In this document: positions 60,965-64,000 of the stretch, one piece after another
How positions within the stretch are numbered: position 1 is the first letter of the stretch
Layout: every line of letters starts with the position of its first letter
NCBI RefSeq assembly: GCF_002310815.1
Contig: NZ_CP011033.1
Span: 558,001-622,000 of the forward strand
Source of the DNA: Pseudoalteromonas tunicata
Lineage (GTDB): Bacteria > Pseudomonadota > Gammaproteobacteria > Enterobacterales > Alteromonadaceae
Reading direction: 5' to 3'
DNA: 64,000 nucleotides
Notes under the pieces: model-generated
Told to the model about the DNA's origin: nothing
Database searches by the model: none
Seen by the model: the letters and a program-made list of their open reading frames with translations, nothing else
Made by a program: the position numbers and the translations under genes

Positions 60965-63835
60965 ATGAAAAAAGTATTGGCGTTTAGCGCCATCGCATTA
61001 GCAGTTTTAGCGGGTTGTACAGCGACACCTTCATCAACCTCATCGGCATCGCTGGTACCTGACTCATTAGTGGTAAGCCCAAACGATAAACGTGCTTATA
61101 AAACGCTAAAACTCAATAACGAAATTGAAGTAGTACTTGTTTCAGACCCTTCGGTTGAAAAATCAGCAGCCGCACTCAGTGTAGGTGTGGGTTTATTACA
61201 CGATCCAATGACTCAACAAGGCATGGCGCATTATTTAGAACATATGCTTTTTTTAGGTACGGAGCGTTATCCAGACACTAAAGAATACTCTGAGTTTATG
61301 ACCAAAAACGGCGGCGCACATAATGCTTATACTTGGCTAGACATCACTAACTATATGTTTAAAGTTAATAATGATGCTTACGATAATGCATTAGACCGTT
61401 TTGCCGATTTCTTTAAAGCACCAAAACTGTACCCTGAATATACTGATAAAGAAAAAAATGCCGTTAATGCCGAATGGTCAATGCGTCGTGAAATGGACTT
61501 TTTTGGTCAGTTCAAACTGAGCCGCAATTTAATGGGTGAACACCCAGCAAACCGTTTTTTGATTGGTAACTTAGAAACCTTAGGTGATAAAGAAAATAGT
61601 AACTTACATAAAGAAACGGTTGATTTTTATAATAAATACTATTCATCAAACATTATGAAAGTAGCGATGATCTCAAACTTGCCCCTTAGCGAAATGGAAG
61701 TTTTAGCAACTAAACATTTTTCAAGTATTAAAAATAAAAATATTGCAAAGCCTGAAGTAACACAATCACTCGATTTAACTAAAGTTGCTGGTAAAAAGGT
61801 TTATTACAAACCAAATGAAGATGTAAAACAACTCAAGCTTGATTTTACCATTAAAAATAACATCACCGATTATGCCGTTAAACCTAATAGCTTTATTTCA
61901 TACTTATTAAGCTCTGAAATGCCAGGCACGCCAGCACAAATTTTACGTGATAAAGGCTGGGTATCTCAACTCACGTCAAGCGCTTCGCCTGATATGTATG
62001 GCAATTATGGTAGTTTATCGATTGACGCTGAGCTTACCGATTTAGGTATGCAACATCGTGATGAAATTGTAGCCATCATTATGCAGTATATTGATTTAAT
62101 TAAAAAAGAAGGTGTGAACGATAAATATTTTAATGAAATTCGTACCTCATTAAATAATCAATTCCAATTCTTAGAAAAGGGTGATGAGTTTGGTTATGTA
62201 TCAAACCTAGCCGACAGCATGCAAAAATATCCACTTAATAATGTTATTAATGCTGGTTTTTATTATGCAAAATTCGATAAAAATTCGGTTAATGCCGTAC
62301 TTGAGCAACTGACTCCTGCTGCTTTAAAAGTGTGGTATATCAGCCAACAAGAGCAAACTGATAGTAAATTACATTTCTATGATGGCGAATATCGTTTAGC
62401 AGACTTTACAGCGCAAGAAATTGCGGCTTGGCAACAGCCCACCCAAGTTGCATTAACTTTACCTGCGGTTAATCGCTTATTACCAGAAAATTTTGCGATT
62501 AAAACAAATGCTGATACGGCCACTGAGCCGAAATTAGTGCTTGATGAAGCGGGAATTAAAATTTGGCAAGTCGCGAGTACAAACTTTGGCCACCAACCTA
62601 AAGGCCTGTTAAAAGTTTATATTAACAGTGAGTTAGCAGAACGAGATGCTAAAGCTCAAGTATTATATTCGGTATGGGCCGATTTATATAACTTACAACA
62701 AAGTGCGTTAAGTACTGAGGCAAGTATTGCAGGCATGAATTTAGGTGTCGCTGCTGCTAATGGCTTAACCTTCACCTTAAATGGTTTTACCGATAAACAA
62801 GCCTTGTTATTAGAGCAAGGTCTAAAAACGCTTCAAGTTGCTGTGGATGAGCAAGGATTTGCTCAAGCGATCGACCGTTTTAGCCGTGATATAGCAAATG
62901 AAGGTAAACAATTCCCTTACTATCAAGCCTTTGGTGAATTTAGCAAGGTTATTTCTAACGGTAGTTATTCAAATGATGCACTGTTAAATGCGGCAAAATC
63001 GTTAACTGCTGCTGATTTGAACGCATTTATGGCTCAAACGCTGCAACAAAATCAAATCCGTAGTTTTGTTTTTGGTAATTATGATCAAAACGATATCAAT
63101 CATATCGCGGCGCAGCTAAAAGCAATTATGCCAAGCGATCATAAAACGACCGCTTATAGTCGTGATAAAACATGGTTACCAAAAGCGGGTGAAGTCTACG
63201 TGATGAAAAAAGACATTGATGTTGCCGATGTCGCGATTGTTGATGTGGTTGTACACCCAGAGCCAGGTTATAAACAAAAAGCCCGCGCCAGTATTTTACA
63301 AAACCATTTCCGTACCGTGGCATTTGATAAATTGCGTACCGAAGAGCAGCTAGCGTATGCGGTAGGTGGTTTTGCTCGTCCAGTTGATGAGTTTGCGAGC
63401 TTAGGTTTGTTTATTCAAACACCAGTAAAAGGGCCAAAAGAAATGCAAGCACGTTTTGATGCATTCAAAAAAGAATACGTCAGCGAGCTTAACAAAGTCA
63501 CGGAAGAGACATTCCAACAGTTAAAAAATTCGACCTTGGTCGGCTTAAAAGAGCAACCAAAAAACCTAAGTGATGAATTATCGCCATTGTTAGGTGATTG
63601 GTATCGCGAAAATTTTGCCTTTGATAGCCGTGCAAAACTGATAGCAGAAGTTGAAAAAGTAACGCTTGCTGATATCAAGACGTTTTATGCCCAAACTATG
63701 GGGAATACAAACGCTGCCCGTATTAATATTCAATTGCGTGGTACTAAGTTTAAAGACACTGACTTTGCAGCAATAGCTGGTGAAATTAACATCAAAGATT
63801 TGGCGGATGCCAAAAGTAAAATGCAATACCAATAA
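60965..63835 (+). CDS. M16 insulysin/protease III-like metallopeptidase, lipoprotein
   Basis: 956 residues from ATG 60965, which opens a lipoprotein signal (MKKVLAFSAIALAVLAGC, Cys18); the frame four codons longer is not needed. The inverted zinc motif HYLEH is at residues 89-93 with Glu170 in AVNAEWSM as third ligand, 77 residues after His93, the normal pitrilysin spacing. N-terminal M16 domain, then central and C-terminal inactive M16 domains including RTEEQLAYAVGGFARP. It cleaves peptides of moderate size. E. coli protease III is soluble periplasmic; here it is probably anchored by lipid. No RecBCD genes are adjacent, unlike ptrA in E. coli. Confidence 0.94.
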   Translation: MKKVLAFSAIALAVLAGCTATPSSTSSASLVPDSLVVSPNDKRAYKTLKLNNEIEVVLVSDPSVEKSAAALSVGVGLLHDPMTQQGMAHYLEHMLFLGTERYPDTKEYSEFMTKNGGAHNAYTWLDITNYMFKVNNDAYDNALDRFADFFKAPKLYPEYTDKEKNAVNAEWSMRREMDFFGQFKLSRNLMGEHPANRFLIGNLETLGDKENSNLHKETVDFYNKYYSSNIMKVAMISNLPLSEMEVLATKHFSSIKNKNIAKPEVTQSLDLTKVAGKKVYYKPNEDVKQLKLDFTIKNNITDYAVKPNSFISYLLSSEMPGTPAQILRDKGWVSQLTSSASPDMYGNYGSLSIDAELTDLGMQHRDEIVAIIMQYIDLIKKEGVNDKYFNEIRTSLNNQFQFLEKGDEFGYVSNLADSMQKYPLNNVINAGFYYAKFDKNSVNAVLEQLTPAALKVWYISQQEQTDSKLHFYDGEYRLADFTAQEIAAWQQPTQVALTLPAVNRLLPENFAIKTNADTATEPKLVLDEAGIKIWQVASTNFGHQPKGLLKVYINSELAERDAKAQVLYSVWADLYNLQQSALSTEASIAGMNLGVAAANGLTFTLNGFTDKQALLLEQGLKTLQVAVDEQGFAQAIDRFSRDIANEGKQFPYYQAFGEFSKVISNGSYSNDALLNAAKSLTAADLNAFMAQTLQQNQIRSFVFGNYDQNDINHIAAQLKAIMPSDHKTTAYSRDKTWLPKAGEVYVMKKDIDVADVAIVDVVVHPEPGYKQKARASILQNHFRTVAFDKLRTEEQLAYAVGGFARPVDEFASLGLFIQTPVKGPKEMQARFDAFKKEYVSELNKVTEETFQQLKNSTLVGLKEQPKNLSDELSPLLGDWYRENFAFDSRAKLIAEVEKVTLADIKTFYAQTMGNTNAARINIQLRGTKFKDTDFAAIAGEINIKDLADAKSKMQYQ

Positions 63836-63860
63836 TCGGTTAGCATTGTTTTAATCTCGA

Positions 63861-63890
63861 TACAGGCAGCCAATTTAGCTGCCTGTATTT
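63861..63890 (+). terminator. Terminator of the M16 peptidase gene
   Basis: 10-bp perfect stem TACAGGCAGC / GCTGCCTGTA with a 7-base loop and a TTTTATTT tail. The remaining bases to 64000 show no gene. Confidence 0.88.
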
Positions 63891-64000
63891 TATTTAAATT
63901 TCAGTTATGTTAAATAAGCTCAATACTTGAAGATAATCTATCTTAGGCAGCTATTTTCAACGCTAACGGTGTTGGATTAGCGTGCAAGAGATCAGCTATT

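Overview
The window looks like a chromosomal segment of a marine gammaproteobacterium of the Alteromonadales, most like Pseudoalteromonas. This is inferred from gene content and low-to-moderate GC judged by eye, not from a search. Supporting signs are an M4 metalloprotease with two PPC domains, an Oar-type TonB-dependent receptor, a large secreted GH31 enzyme, many lipoproteins and signal peptides, and small families common in this group (VF530, TIGR02647). No rRNA, tRNA or CRISPR array was seen.

Layout. 0-5.2 kb: start of an HflX-like GTPase, a probable GlpD-like / old-yellow-enzyme / FKBP operon, YaiI, a cold-shock gene with a long leader, and arfB. 5.3-8.1 kb: hybrid histidine kinase. 8.2-13.3 kb: nucleoside salvage, deoB-deoD facing udk-nupC-2OG oxygenase across a region with an 18-bp perfect palindrome. 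13.4-27.4 kb: periplasmic binding protein, coiled-coil protein, M4 protease, fpr, REC-EAL protein, small conserved genes, GH31 enzyme, membrane protein and serine hydrolase-TPR protein. 27.4-30.1 kb: two paralogous unknown genes (one with a Tat-like signal) between ~350-bp direct repeats; the left repeat carries a copied 3' end of the next gene. 30.1-37.5 kb: secreted OB-fold protein, CpdB-like lipoprotein and an envelope-stress cluster (BON protein, lmo0937-like peptide, DUF4398 lipoprotein, OmpA lipoprotein with an apparent 1-base frameshift).

37.5-47.4 kb is an accessory island: three dead, partly identical copies of a Y1 (RAYT-like) transposase, an ISAs1-type remnant, a 107-bp repeat present three times in both orientations, an IS110/IS1111-type element with a structured right end, two unknown secreted proteins, and a 5'-truncated Rhs gene with a putative zinc-metallopeptidase toxin tip overlapping a candidate periplasmic immunity gene.

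47.5-64 kb returns to core-like content: small membrane protein, hmgA-maiA (tyrosine/homogentisate catabolism) divergent from a marR-type regulator with two matching candidate operators, S1/P1 nuclease plus Oar-type receptor, an overlapping pair of unknown envelope genes, UshA-like lipoprotein, DUF3820 protein, cyclophilin with a C-terminal sorting-like tail, MAPEG protein and an M16 insulysin-like lipoprotein.

A theme across the window is scavenging of nucleic acids and nucleotides: S1/P1 nuclease, CpdB-like and UshA-like phosphatases outside the cytoplasm, then NupC uptake and Udk/DeoB/DeoD salvage inside. This link is inference; the genes are not one operon.
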